Positions 52,350 to 60,814 of a stretch of DNA of 64,000 nt are shown piece by piece (the stretch's first letter is position 1; the number at the start of each line of letters is the position of its first letter). The stretch spans positions 1-64,000 of the forward strand of contig NZ_CP135054.1 in NCBI RefSeq assembly GCF_029193595.2, read 5' to 3'. Below the pieces are notes generated by a model that did not search any database, was not told the origin of the DNA, and saw only the letters and a program-made list of their open reading frames with translations. This DNA comes from Providencia hangzhouensis. Lineage in GTDB: Bacteria > Pseudomonadota > Gammaproteobacteria > Enterobacterales > Enterobacteriaceae. The position numbers and the translations under genes are program-made.

Positions 52350-52740
52350 TGAAAGTGTTAATTCATCTTACTGTCAGTTCAGTCGCGGCAAGGGCGATGA
52401 AGCCATCAAGGGAAAGGTTTTGCAGGGGCGCAACGCGGCGAAGCGAACCCTTGCAAGTTCTTGAGCTTGAGGGCGTAATCAATAGCCCTAGCGAATGGGC
52501 TGATAGTAAGAAAATAACCGTCGGGTGAGGAGGCAATCGGCCGACACGCAACGCGTGGCGTCTTTAACGGCCGTGCGAAGCACGAAATGCCGTGCCGTTA
52601 GGTTTCGCTTGCTATCCGAAGGACAGAGACGCTTGCGGCTCTGCGGAAACCCATTCGTAAAACGAATGGCGTTGGAGTGTAGGCGACAGCTCGAAGATAT
52701 CGAGCTGCCGTAGGAACCCATAAGGGGTTATTGTGTTTTT
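52350..52740 (-). other. Structured non-coding region B in the leading region
   Basis: About 390 bp packed with hairpins. They include CGTGC-GAA-GCACG (52572-52584), CCATTCG-TAAAA-CGAATGG (52651-52669), CAGCTCGA-AGATA-TCGAGCTG (52687-52707) and CACGC/GCGTG near 52537. Composition is GC-rich compared with its flanks. It precedes a four-gene unit on the minus strand. It does not align by eye with repeats A and C. Open frames inside it have no supporting features. Confidence 0.55.
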
Positions 52741-53195
52741 TTAATAACTAAATTTTATAAATTTTAATTTAAGCTTTTTGTTAAAAAGCATTATCTCATT
52801 GTTTTAAACTCTAAAAACCAACGATACGTCATCGTGCTCTCAGGAAAATCCCATTTTTTTTTAACAAACCCCAAGGCTTTTACACTCAAACACTCGCTGG
52901 TTATGCCTGTTTCAAGAGAAATAAAGGGCAGTTCGGGTTTACCCGAACTGCCCTTTATTTCTCTCATTATTCAACGGTTCCTCAAGGTCGATGACACTGT
53001 CCACAGTAGGCAATTTTAATCGCACACCATCCCACAGTGTACTGTTATCAACCATTTACCCACTAAAGTCATCAATGACGCCCACTCGACCCGAAGCGAT
53101 ATACAGTAGAAAAAATGTTCCATTGTAATAACAATGAACACATTGTGTTTGTTTGCTTTTTAATTGCATCGTGAACTCACTAACTGTCTTGCATC
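52741..53195. other. Intergenic region between the PsiA and 52-kb units
   Basis: About 455 bp with no gene I can support on either strand. It contains the long hairpin at 52915-52964 and a small palindrome (CATTGT-AATA-ACAATG, 53120-53135). No hok/sok-like toxin was found, although F has one downstream of psiA. Confidence 0.5.
52915..52964. repeat. Perfect 23-bp hairpin
   Basis: Two 23-base arms are exactly complementary, starting AGAGAAATAAAGGGCAG and closing around GTTCGGG-TTTA-CCCGAAC. A terminator for the PsiA unit is possible, but the flanks have no long T-run and the stem is longer and more perfect than usual. Confidence 0.85.
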
Positions 53196-53462
53196 CTAAA
53201 ATAGCTCAAGACACGTCGCTAAAAATGCGCCTTTAACGTCCTGACTGGAGGGGTAATAATAGGTTGCATACCCATCTCTAGGCACCGCCTTGTAATATCC
53301 TACATTGATATCTTCACAAGCTAACCACGTTTCGCGGTCACTCTGTGAAATTTCATTCGCGGCAATTGCTGAGTTAATCACCGTTTCTTTTGAGTGCTCA
53401 CCGCGCATCATTAACAACAAACTGTCTTCAGTTTCGAGTAAAACCACATTTGATTCGTTCAT
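53196..53462 (-). CDS. Small acidic hypothetical protein after psiA
   Basis: An 88-residue protein starting MNESNVVLLETEDSLLLMM. It has no signal or membrane helix. The C-terminal region is tyrosine-rich (GYATYYYPSSQDV). The ATG at 53462 lies 8 nt after AAGGG and 13 nt after the psiA stop. It occupies the last place of the ParB-like/psiA unit. Function unknown. Confidence 0.6.
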   Translation of the reverse strand: MNESNVVLLETEDSLLLMMRGEHSKETVINSAIAANEISQSDRETWLACEDINVGYYKAVPRDGYATYYYPSSQDVKGAFLATCLELF

Positions 53463-53475
53463 CGTCAACGCCCTT

Positions 53476-54198
53476 TTAACCGATTAATTTATTGGGAATG
53501 GCATAATTATCCAGTAATTGCTCACCGTATGATCGGGTATCGATATCCTCATTGAAATCCAAGAGAGCCGACCAAAACGGGGCAAAATCAAGGTATTTTC
53601 GCAAGTTTAAATTGTTAAATCTCGACGTCCAGTTCACAAGCAATTCAATCAAATCATACTCTTCAATCCCATCATGATTAAACCGGTTGTACCACGATTT
53701 AAACTCACTGGGGGTAATAAAGGCTAACTCAATTTCGGCTTGGGCTAATCGGTTTTGATACTGTTGCTGCGCTTTAATTTGGGCTTTTTGTCGTGCTCGG
53801 CTCACAACATGCACGTGAGACTGAATTTTTCGTTCCTGCCGTTCACGGTCACGGTAATCCAGTTCAGGAAAAAAATCACGCACATGATGATCACACAACG
53901 GCAACGGACAAAGATAACCACGGGAGTGAATAAACGTATCAAGGGCGGCAAGATAGCGATTTTTTGATGGCATTTCACGTTTATCGTCAAAAGATAACAC
54001 TAACGTAAAGTGCAAATCTTTTGCGGTTATTGCCCCTTTATTCCCCGTAAAAAATCGAATTAACGCACACGCATAGGGATAGCGTTTTTGGTATTGCCCT
54101 TTTTGCATTTTATCTTCGACAAAGAGAATAGCTTTTGCGGCAGCATATTGACGGTCATTAAAAGGCACAAGGGCTAAATGGTTTGGAATAGTTGTCAT
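53476..54198 (-). CDS. psiA: PsiA, plasmid SOS-inhibition-region protein
   Basis: A 240-residue protein, nearly the length of F PsiA (239). It shares the pattern ALVPF..RQYAAAKAI, RYPYACALIRFFTGNK and the basic central helix (SRARQKAQIKAQQQYQNRLAQAEIELAF, given in outline). PsiA is encoded beside psiB in F leading regions. Here psiB is missing, and the gene before it is the large ParB-like protein. Its own biochemical role is not established. Confidence 0.8.
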   Translation of the reverse strand: MTTIPNHLALVPFNDRQYAAAKAILFVEDKMQKGQYQKRYPYACALIRFFTGNKGAITAKDLHFTLVLSFDDKREMPSKNRYLAALDTFIHSRGYLCPLPLCDHHVRDFFPELDYRDRERQERKIQSHVHVVSRARQKAQIKAQQQYQNRLAQAEIELAFITPSEFKSWYNRFNHDGIEEYDLIELLVNWTSRFNNLNLRKYLDFAPFWSALLDFNEDIDTRSYGEQLLDNYAIPNKLIG

Positions 54199-54239
54199 GA
54201 TTATTCACACTGCCCTTTCGGGCAGTGTCTCCATATTGA

Positions 54240-56240
54240 TTATTGCGCGTTATCGGTGTGGTGAGTGTCAGCATTTACATCGAGAAAACAGCTCGGCAAC
54301 CAATGGGTATCTTTAAGGGTATTTTCAGCCAACTCCGCAGCATCCCCTTTTTTCATTTTGACGGCTTCAAGGGCTTTATCTGATGCGCCTGCCTCGGCTA
54401 AACAATCGCTGATTTGGTCTTTACTGATACGCCCAAAGAAGTTGGTTTTGGTTGGCTGCCACCACTGGCGAAAATCAAAGGCAATCGCCTGTTCAATTGG
54501 ACGCAAGGCTTTAGCTAACGTGTTATCGTGCGGAGTATGATGGTTCACTTCACTCAACGTTTGCGCGGAACAAAACGCCAGTAATGCGACTAAATCCGCT
54601 TGCTCCCACGTCAATAACCATGAGAAGTCGGCTTGCCATGCGTCAGGGAGACGCGCTGACCATGACTCAAATTGCGTATTGAGTAATTGCAATGCTTCAC
54701 TGTCTTGGGCGGTCGGGGCATTTTTGAGTAACTCGTCCTGAGAAAGCGAAAATTTAATGTTAAATGCGGTTTTGGTATACGGTGAACCAAATACCTGAAT
54801 ACACGCATCATGAACCAAAATCGCCAGTGCCACGTTTGGATGTTGTGTTAATGCCGCTTGAACGGCTAACGTGCGCTCAGAAGAGAGACTTTTGCACAAC
54901 GCTGCGCTGTAAGTAGAAACCGTCTCAACTTGAGTCGTAGATTGCTCACTCACACTTTCAGTTTCGCTTTTTGCTTCACTGCACTGTGACTCTTGCTGTG
55001 CTAAGTCAATGACGCCGCGGATGACACACGGTTCTCCATCACGGTCAAGGTAGACAACAACGCCTTTTGTTGCTTTTCTATCGGCTGTCCACGCTTGATT
55101 TTGGGTACGAGCTTTAATGTCTTCGATTTGCTTTTCGCAATCAGCCACGACTTGGCAAAGGTCAGCTTGTTCATTTTCGTCATCGGTTTCCCATGATTGC
55201 TGACGTAAATCAGTTTCACGAGTACGCAATTCAGCCAGTAAATCCGCAAATTCAGGGGGAATGACCGCCTCGGGCGCATGACTGAGAGACAAGGTTTCTG
55301 CGTCATTACCATAAAAGCTCGGACGCTCTAAACGTGCAGTACCGAACTGCCAACCCTCAAACTCGGCTAATAGTTCCGCACAAACAGTGAGTTTATCGAG
55401 TGCTAATTTTTCTAATAGTGGGGCATTTTCAATGAAGCCGGCTTCGGTAAAGAGGTCAATTTCAAGGGTTCCCCCTGCTTGCTCGTAAGCGTCCAACCCA
55501 ACAAAATTCACCAGTCGGTTATTTTCGACGGGGGTTTTGGTTTCTTCAACCGCTTCACGCAAGTAGCATGGCTCTTTTTTCCACCCAATGGCATTGTTCC
55601 ATACCATGACTTGACGGTCGTGGTCAGGTGTTCCGGCTAACGCTTGCAGTTGGTCAAGGGTAATATTGTCGGCATCCAACTCCGCTAACAGCTCGGGAGC
55701 CATGTTTGCTAAACGCAGACATTTTTTCACGTGGTGAGTGCTGAACCCTAATAAGTCACCGATTTCAGCCGCATTTTTGCCTGTTTTTTGTAGCTCGATA
55801 AACGCATGAAGTTGGTCGGCTGGATGCATGGCTTCACGTTGGCTGTTCTCCGTCAGGGAAATAATCAGCGCATCAGACTCCGAAACCATTTTAACAGGAA
55901 CCGGAAAACTTGACGCTAAATGCCCTTTTGTCACCAATTGTTGTAACGCCAGTAAACGACGTTGACCCGCAGCAACCCCGTAGACGTCATTGTCCATCGG
56001 GTAAACCACCAAGTTTTGTAACACCCCGACCGCTTGAATACTGTCTGCCAGTTCGGACAAGGCTTTTTCATCCATTGGACGTTTACGCACATTGAGTTCA
56101 CTCTGTACCAATGCCGATAACGGCAATACGTGCGCTTCCATGTTGTCCAATGCCTGATAAATCGCGTCGGCCTGAGCCGATTTTGTGCCTTTTTTTGCTT
56201 TACGTTGTTTTGGGTTAATGATAGTTTCTAATGTAGACAT
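54240..56240 (-). CDS. Large leading-region ParB/Spo0J-like protein (YubM type)
   Basis: A 666-residue protein. Residues 40-115 form a ParB N-terminal domain (LNVRKRP, YGVAAGQRRLLAL, the GQRR box), followed by a helix-turn-helix (HPADQLHAFIELQKTGKNAAEIGDLLGF, in outline). The long C-terminal part has no known domain. Such proteins lie next to psiAB in leading regions of F and IncI plasmids and are not part of the partition pair. The ParB N-domain may act as a CTPase or nuclease. The ATG at 56240 follows AGGTGA at 6 nt. Confidence 0.85.
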   Translation of the reverse strand: MSTLETIINPKQRKAKKGTKSAQADAIYQALDNMEAHVLPLSALVQSELNVRKRPMDEKALSELADSIQAVGVLQNLVVYPMDNDVYGVAAGQRRLLALQQLVTKGHLASSFPVPVKMVSESDALIISLTENSQREAMHPADQLHAFIELQKTGKNAAEIGDLLGFSTHHVKKCLRLANMAPELLAELDADNITLDQLQALAGTPDHDRQVMVWNNAIGWKKEPCYLREAVEETKTPVENNRLVNFVGLDAYEQAGGTLEIDLFTEAGFIENAPLLEKLALDKLTVCAELLAEFEGWQFGTARLERPSFYGNDAETLSLSHAPEAVIPPEFADLLAELRTRETDLRQQSWETDDENEQADLCQVVADCEKQIEDIKARTQNQAWTADRKATKGVVVYLDRDGEPCVIRGVIDLAQQESQCSEAKSETESVSEQSTTQVETVSTYSAALCKSLSSERTLAVQAALTQHPNVALAILVHDACIQVFGSPYTKTAFNIKFSLSQDELLKNAPTAQDSEALQLLNTQFESWSARLPDAWQADFSWLLTWEQADLVALLAFCSAQTLSEVNHHTPHDNTLAKALRPIEQAIAFDFRQWWQPTKTNFFGRISKDQISDCLAEAGASDKALEAVKMKKGDAAELAENTLKDTHWLPSCFLDVNADTHHTDNAQ

Positions 56241-56302
56241 ATTAATCACCTATGTAGTTTATTGTGTCTAAGCTAAGGGAGGCTCAACAACTCCCTTAGC
56301 AC

Positions 56303-56593
56303 CTAAGATGCCTGAATCAATTCAGGACGCAGATAGAACATGTTGTTTAAATTGTCACTAAATCCAATCGGATAGCCGTCTTTCATAAAAATACTGTTGG
56401 AATCGAACGCATCACTGTGCAGCGTGATTTCTTCGTCGTATAACTCCGGTGAAATACCCCCCTCGAATAACTCCAATAACCGTGTTAATGGCGCAATGTA
56501 ATGCAATAAATCCGCTTTCTGGTCATGCGTCAGTAGGTCTTTCCCCCTTCTTTCGTTAGATTCTGGAGCTGCAAGATTTTGATGTGATGACAT
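56303..56593 (-). CDS. Hypothetical protein sharing its first codons with klcA
   Basis: A 96-residue acidic protein. Its start (MSSHQNLAAPESNERRGKD) matches the start of KlcA because both start regions lie in the repeated leader. The rest (residues 20-96) shows no known domain. It is the first gene of the unit that continues with the ParB-like gene and psiA, so it would be produced first in a recipient. Confidence 0.65.
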   Translation of the reverse strand: MSSHQNLAAPESNERRGKDLLTHDQKADLLHYIAPLTRLLELFEGGISPELYDEEITLHSDAFDSNSIFMKDGYPIGFSDNLNNMFYLRPELIQAS

Positions 56594-57155
56594 TTTTGAA
56601 TCCTCCTTTGTATTAATGATTTCTTTCGTCGAGTTCCTCCGCTGCAAAGGCCGTACATAGCCGAGACGAGGAAGCAAGCAAGGGCGGAGACAAAATTGTT
56701 GGAAAGCGCAGCGACAAGAATTTTGGTGGAGTGCACTTTACGCTTGCTGTATGACGAGATGAGGCTATGTTTTAGGCCAAGCGGAGGGGCTCGATGAAAG
56801 ATTAATCACACAGGTGATGAAAATGGCAGCACCCGACTTGCAGCGAGAGAAGCGAACGGCAAGTCGCCATTAACGCTTAGCGCAGCTAAGCAGTGAACCA
56901 GGGGCGGTCCCGCAGGGAGCTGCACCCCTGCCCTTTGCGCCACGTTGAAAACGGTAAAAGGCGCAGTGGTTGACCTTTCAAGCCGGTTGTCCCCATTTTC
57001 CACATTTGGCGAGCCAGTGAGCGCGCCCCAAACAGGCGCGAGAACGGGAGTGTACGGGGAACCTGCGCCAACTGTGTGTAAATGGGGTCAATCCGGCGTT
57101 CGGCTTAAGCCTGGCTCAATGCCAGCATGAAGCCGTTGCCCCGAAACGCAAAAAA
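56534..57155 (-). repeat. Leading-region repeat copy C, candidate single-strand promoter
   Basis: A second, diverged copy of the element at 49858-50350, with an extra segment of about 110 bp (near 56970-57100). Stems are kept: CGACTTGC/GCAAGTCG (56834-56866), GCTTAGC/GCTAAGC (56875-56891), GCAGGG/CCCTGC (near 56915) and TGGC/GCCA near 57112. In the second stem both strands changed relative to copy A, keeping the pairing. It precedes the unit with the ParB-like protein and psiA. Confidence 0.75.
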
Positions 57156-57266
57156 AGCGTATCCACAAAATCAGTGGATAACTTGAAATAGCCCTGTTAA
57201 TAACAAGGTTAATAGCCTGATTAATGAATGAATATCAACACTGCTCAAAAAAACATCACCCAATGA

Positions 57267-58535
57267 TTAGCATTTTACGATAGGAATATCCGAGAATTGC
57301 GTTGTCCATCGGGGCGAGAGAAATTGCTGCTTCATTTTCCATAAAGCCGATTGCGATTGAACCCCCTGACCTGCAAACCAGATAGCGCCTTTTCCGCGAT
57401 TAATCTGGTCAATCGTCTGCATCAGTTCACCACTTTTGCGAAAAGCATGGCCACTTTCAAACAAATTCAGCTGCACTTGCCCTGAAGGGGAAAATTCACT
57501 GAGTAATATGCCACTTTTGCTGTATTTCACATTCGGAAGCCAAAGTCGGTCAAATAACCCCACAGCCGCCTGAAGAATCTCGCGTGTATCTTGGGTCGGA
57601 TAAATGAGAGCTTGGGTTTCTTGACGATAATAGTGCGGCTCATGATGGGAAAAATGGCTACTCTGCACCCACAAGGTCACTAATCGACAATACTGTTTTT
57701 CTTCCCGCAGTTTTTCTGCTGCACGTTCAGCAAAGGCACATACCGATTGGCGAACCAATTCGTAGTCCATGACTTTATGGCCAAAAGAGCGAGAGCAAAT
57801 AATTTGTTGCTTGGCGGGCGCGACTTCTTCAAGTTCCAGACAGGATTCACCATTCAACTCTCGCACGGTTCGTTCTAATACCACGGAGTACATTTGGCGC
57901 GCCTGGGTCGTTGACAACCGACTTAAATCCAAGGCAGTTTCAATTCCGCTTTGATTCAGGCGTTTTGCCAGTTTACGCCCTATTCCCCAAACGTCCCCAA
58001 CGGGCACGAGGGCCATAAGTTTCTTCTGACGACTGGGCGAACTTAAATCGACGACACCACCTGTTTTCTTCCACGTTTTGGCGGCATGATTCGCCAACTT
58101 AGCTAGCGTTTTGGTACTGGAAATCCCCACCCCCACAGGCAAATGCGCACACTGGAATACATCCTCTTTTAATTTATGGCCAAGTTCATGCCAGGAATAC
58201 AATGAATCCATACCTGTCAGGTTACAAAAACATTCATCAATACTGTAAACCTCAATTTGAGGCACAATTTGAGCAACCACCGCCATAAATCGATTACTAA
58301 AATCGGCATACAAGGGATAATTTGAAGAAAAAACAGTGACTTGTTTTTGCTTGATTATCTGCTTAATTTCAAAATAAGGGGCTCCCATACGGATATAAGG
58401 TTTAGCCGCCGCCGAACGCGCAATCACACAGCCATCATTATTCGAAAGGCAAACAATCGGCTTTCCTTTTAAATCAGGCCTAAAGACAGATTCACAGGAG
58501 GTGTACATGGAATTGACATCGATAAGCGCAAACAT
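57267..58535 (-). CDS. umuC: UmuC-type DNA polymerase V subunit
   Basis: A 422-residue Y-family polymerase, the same length as E. coli UmuC. It has [15 protein letters not shown] with the metal-binding Asp, YSIDECF with the catalytic Asp-Glu, and the helix-hairpin-helix region ([12 protein letters not shown]). It copies past DNA damage with UmuD'2. The ATG at 58535 lies inside the umuD end region, so the two genes are coupled; a GTG at 58544 is possible. Confidence 0.96.
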   Translation of the reverse strand: MFALIDVNSMYTSCESVFRPDLKGKPIVCLSNNDGCVIARSAAAKPYIRMGAPYFEIKQIIKQKQVTVFSSNYPLYADFSNRFMAVVAQIVPQIEVYSIDECFCNLTGMDSLYSWHELGHKLKEDVFQCAHLPVGVGISSTKTLAKLANHAAKTWKKTGGVVDLSSPSRQKKLMALVPVGDVWGIGRKLAKRLNQSGIETALDLSRLSTTQARQMYSVVLERTVRELNGESCLELEEVAPAKQQIICSRSFGHKVMDYELVRQSVCAFAERAAEKLREEKQYCRLVTLWVQSSHFSHHEPHYYRQETQALIYPTQDTREILQAAVGLFDRLWLPNVKYSKSGILLSEFSPSGQVQLNLFESGHAFRKSGELMQTIDQINRGKGAIWFAGQGVQSQSALWKMKQQFLSPRWTTQFSDIPIVKC

Positions 58536-58540
58536 ACTTT

Positions 58541-58924
58541 TCACCGACAGGTATGCACGGCATAACGAACGACACCGAAGATTTGCACGTCTGTATCGTC
58601 ATTGATTGGGATAGCGGGAAATTGACTGTTAGCAGGAATAAGGGCTTTAGTCGGTGTGATTTGCAGGTACTTGCAGGTGAATTCGCCATCGTATTCAGCA
58701 ACGACAATTTCCCCATGACGGGCAGTAAGGTGACTTTCGACTACCAATAAGTCACCGTCAAAAATCCCCGCATCCTTCATCGAATCCCCTGAAGCTCGAA
58801 GAAAATAAGTACTTTCAGGATATCGAATTAATTCAGCATCGAGGGATAGCCTGCGCTCAATGTGATCTTGAGCGGGACTGGGAAAACCACAGGCAACTAG
58901 ACTTTCGAAAATAGGAATTTGCAT
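58541..58924 (-). CDS. umuD: UmuD-type SOS mutagenesis peptidase
   Basis: A 127-residue LexA/UmuD-like protein that self-cleaves with RecA filaments to give UmuD'. The cleavage site is Cys12-Gly13 (VACGFPSPA), and the dyad is Ser48 (ASGDSMKD) and Lys85 (FTCKYL). It lies under a LexA box and overlaps or abuts umuC. It is slightly shorter at the N-terminus than E. coli UmuD (139). Confidence 0.95.
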   Translation of the reverse strand: MQIPIFESLVACGFPSPAQDHIERRLSLDAELIRYPESTYFLRASGDSMKDAGIFDGDLLVVESHLTARHGEIVVAEYDGEFTCKYLQITPTKALIPANSQFPAIPINDDTDVQIFGVVRYAVHTCR

Positions 58925-58936
58925 AGGGCACCAACA

Positions 58937-58952
58937 CTGTATAAATACACAG
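58937..58952 (-). promoter_or_regulatory. LexA box of umuDC
   Basis: CTGTATAAATACACAG (CTG-N10-CAG) lies 13 bp before the umuD start, within a longer palindrome CACTG...CAGTG. A TATACT sequence on the minus strand next to it can serve as -10. SOS control is expected. Confidence 0.9.
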
Positions 58953-59013
58953 TGTGAGTATACTTTACTCCATTTTAAAAAACAAACATGTGAATTTATA
59001 ATTCACATCTACT

Positions 59014-59029
59014 ATTTCGCATGCGAAAT
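59014..59029. repeat. parS: parS site 1
   Basis: A 16-bp perfect palindrome, ATTTCGCATGCGAAAT, 7 bp after the end of the 59036-59365 gene. It is one of four identical copies in this partition region. Confidence 0.85.
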
Positions 59030-59035
59030 GGTTTT

Positions 59036-59365
59036 CTAATTCCTTCTATACAAACGTAATACATCAGATGTTAATTTATAATGCTGCTTACCCCACCGTC
59101 CAAAAATGTTCTCCTCAATATAATCTCGGTTATTTTTGTCACCTTGATCTCTATAGTAGTATATTAAAATGATTCCTTTATCTTTTAGATAGTTTGCAAC
59201 TTGAGTTATATTTGTCCTTACATAACCAGTATTTGATTGGAACAAATCAAGATCAATACCATCGAATCCGTTATCAAAAGCATCAAGTAAATATGCTAGC
59301 AAGGATGATGATATTGAACGACGTCCTGAAGATGTAATTATTTTTTCTAGTCCCGAAAAAGTCAT
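59036..59365 (-). CDS. Hypothetical protein at the end of the par operon
   Basis: A 109-residue protein with a possible winged-helix pattern (SSSLLAYLLDAF, RTNITQVANYLKDKGIILIYYYR). That fits a small DNA-binding protein, but the family is not recognised. It overlaps the upstream gene by 4 bp and ends near parS site 1, so it belongs to the parAB transcript. Confidence 0.55.
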   Translation of the reverse strand: MTFSGLEKIITSSGRRSISSSLLAYLLDAFDNGFDGIDLDLFQSNTGYVRTNITQVANYLKDKGIILIYYYRDQGDKNNRDYIEENIFGRWGKQHYKLTSDVLRLYRRN

Positions 59366-59802
59366 TTTCTTTTTTTATGCCTTCTAAAATTTGCATCTTC
59401 CTCTATGGCTGCAGTAATCCAGCCTGCTGCAATATCTTTATTTATATGTTTAGGTAGATAACTTAACATCTCAGCTATACTATTTTTCTTATATAACCGT
59501 TGCAATAGCGATGCCATTCCGCACCATTCTACATGTGTGCTTGGTTTCCATTCATTAGCAAATAATAATAGAAGAGCGCTTTGTGCAGCCCAAAGTGGCG
59601 TGTTTGTCGGTGTTGTTTTTGTCCATTGGATTAATGCAGAACCTGGAATTGATTTAGACCTTTCAGTAAGACCGAGCTCAATTGCTGTTTGACATAATAT
59701 TTTTGATTTTTCTGTTGCTGTACCAGATAGTTGCAATAACCATGTTTTAATAATCTGGCCACGAAACTCTGTGGCCATAGTTGAAAATGGCGTACCTATC
59801 AT
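59362..59802 (-). CDS. Hypothetical protein downstream of parB
   Basis: A 146-residue, mostly helical protein with a basic end (RRHKKRK). Its ATG overlaps the parB stop (ATGA) and its own stop overlaps the next gene, so all four genes parA-parB-this-next are one operon. Function unknown; a part in partition or in copy control is possible. Confidence 0.6.
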   Translation of the reverse strand: MIGTPFSTMATEFRGQIIKTWLLQLSGTATEKSKILCQTAIELGLTERSKSIPGSALIQWTKTTPTNTPLWAAQSALLLLFANEWKPSTHVEWCGMASLLQRLYKKNSIAEMLSYLPKHINKDIAAGWITAAIEEDANFRRHKKRK

Positions 59803-60809
59803 TTGATCTGTACTAACCCTTTTACTATTAATTTATCAACATTGACAGAGTTGATGCTATTTTCAAGCTTTACCCATACAACCCCGTCACTTTCAGGCTT
59901 TTTATCCGTGAGAATAATACCTATCTTGTTATCAAACTCCACCTGAACATGCCACACATCATTTGTATTAACTTGAGATTTTGAATGAGAAACTTGTTTT
60001 GATTTCGCATGCGAAATTTTTTCTTTATCTCTATTTTTTATTTTACTTAATTCATCTTTTGCTTCATTACGAGAAACACCATTTTTTCTTGCTTTTTCAA
60101 CAAGTTTTTCAGCAATTTTGGGGTTAATTTCATTTATCTGAGTAAGTGTATATGCTAAGTCTACATCTAAAGTTACTTTATCTTTTAGTAATGTGGTAAC
60201 ACTTTCAGGAGCACTTATTAATTTTAAATGTTTACTCACAAATGATGTAGGTTTACCTACAGTTTTTGCTATTTCTTCTCCAGTCATTCCATGAACTGTT
60301 TTAAGCTCATTAAATGCTATTGCTGTTGCTAAAGGTTTAAGGCCGGATTGTTGTAGGTTTTCTATCAACTGACCAATAATTCGAAATTTATCGTTTTTAG
60401 GTGGAGAACCGACATAAATATCAATAAAGGTATCTCCTCTTTTTTTTGCTGTTCGCCAACGAGTTTCACCCATCCAAATTCTATAACCAGCCCTATCTTT
60501 TGGATAACAACGCGGTGGTGTTAATATCCCTACAGTGTTAAATGTATCAGCCATTCCCTCTATTATGGAGTCATCAAAATCTTCCTCTGGACGAACTTGA
60601 CTTTCTGCATAAACTTCATCTATTGGAACTCTAATTATTTGCCCTTCCGTTTCTAATTCAGGGCGGGCAATATCAGTCATAATTTGGTGAGCATCAATAT
60701 CTCTGATTTCCTCATTAGGTGACTTAGTTTCAATAACTTTGTTAATTGCTTCGGTTGCCGATTTACGATTTTGATCACGTAGTCGACTCAAAAATTGTTT
60801 TTTAGCCAT
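59799..60809 (-). CDS. parB: ParB partition protein
   Basis: A 336-residue ParB/Spo0J-type protein with a C-terminal KorB-like part. The N-terminal domain contains QVRPEEDFDDSIIEGMADTF and the GETRWRTAKKRG box (the CTP-binding element). The helix-turn-helix is MTGEEIAKTVGKPTSFVSKHLKLI, in outline. The region after residue 240 is lysine/serine-rich and contains a parS palindrome in its coding DNA. It should bind the four parS copies. Confidence 0.9.
   Translation of the reverse strand: MAKKQFLSRLRDQNRKSATEAINKVIETKSPNEEIRDIDAHQIMTDIARPELETEGQIIRVPIDEVYAESQVRPEEDFDDSIIEGMADTFNTVGILTPPRCYPKDRAGYRIWMGETRWRTAKKRGDTFIDIYVGSPPKNDKFRIIGQLIENLQQSGLKPLATAIAFNELKTVHGMTGEEIAKTVGKPTSFVSKHLKLISAPESVTTLLKDKVTLDVDLAYTLTQINEINPKIAEKLVEKARKNGVSRNEAKDELSKIKNRDKEKISHAKSKQVSHSKSQVNTNDVWHVQVEFDNKIGIILTDKKPESDGVVWVKLENSINSVNVDKLIVKGLVQIK
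60002..60017. repeat. parS: parS site 2, inside parB
   Basis: The same 16-bp palindrome lies within the parB coding sequence, where it encodes Ile-Ser-His-Ala-Lys of the linker. A site inside the parB gene means ParB spreading would cover its own gene. Confidence 0.85.
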
Positions 60810-60814
60810 TTAAT

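Noticed and set aside
52488..52721. 77-codon minus-strand frame in structured region B
   Set aside because: Composition follows the inverted repeats; no domain and no good ribosome-binding site.
52741..53195. hok/sok or flm toxin-antitoxin locus downstream of psiA
   Set aside because: No short hydrophobic toxin frame with the Hok pattern on either strand.
54240..56240. Partition ParB paired with the ParA at 60815
   Set aside because: It lies in the leading region with psiA; the true ParB is at 59799-60809, coupled to parA.
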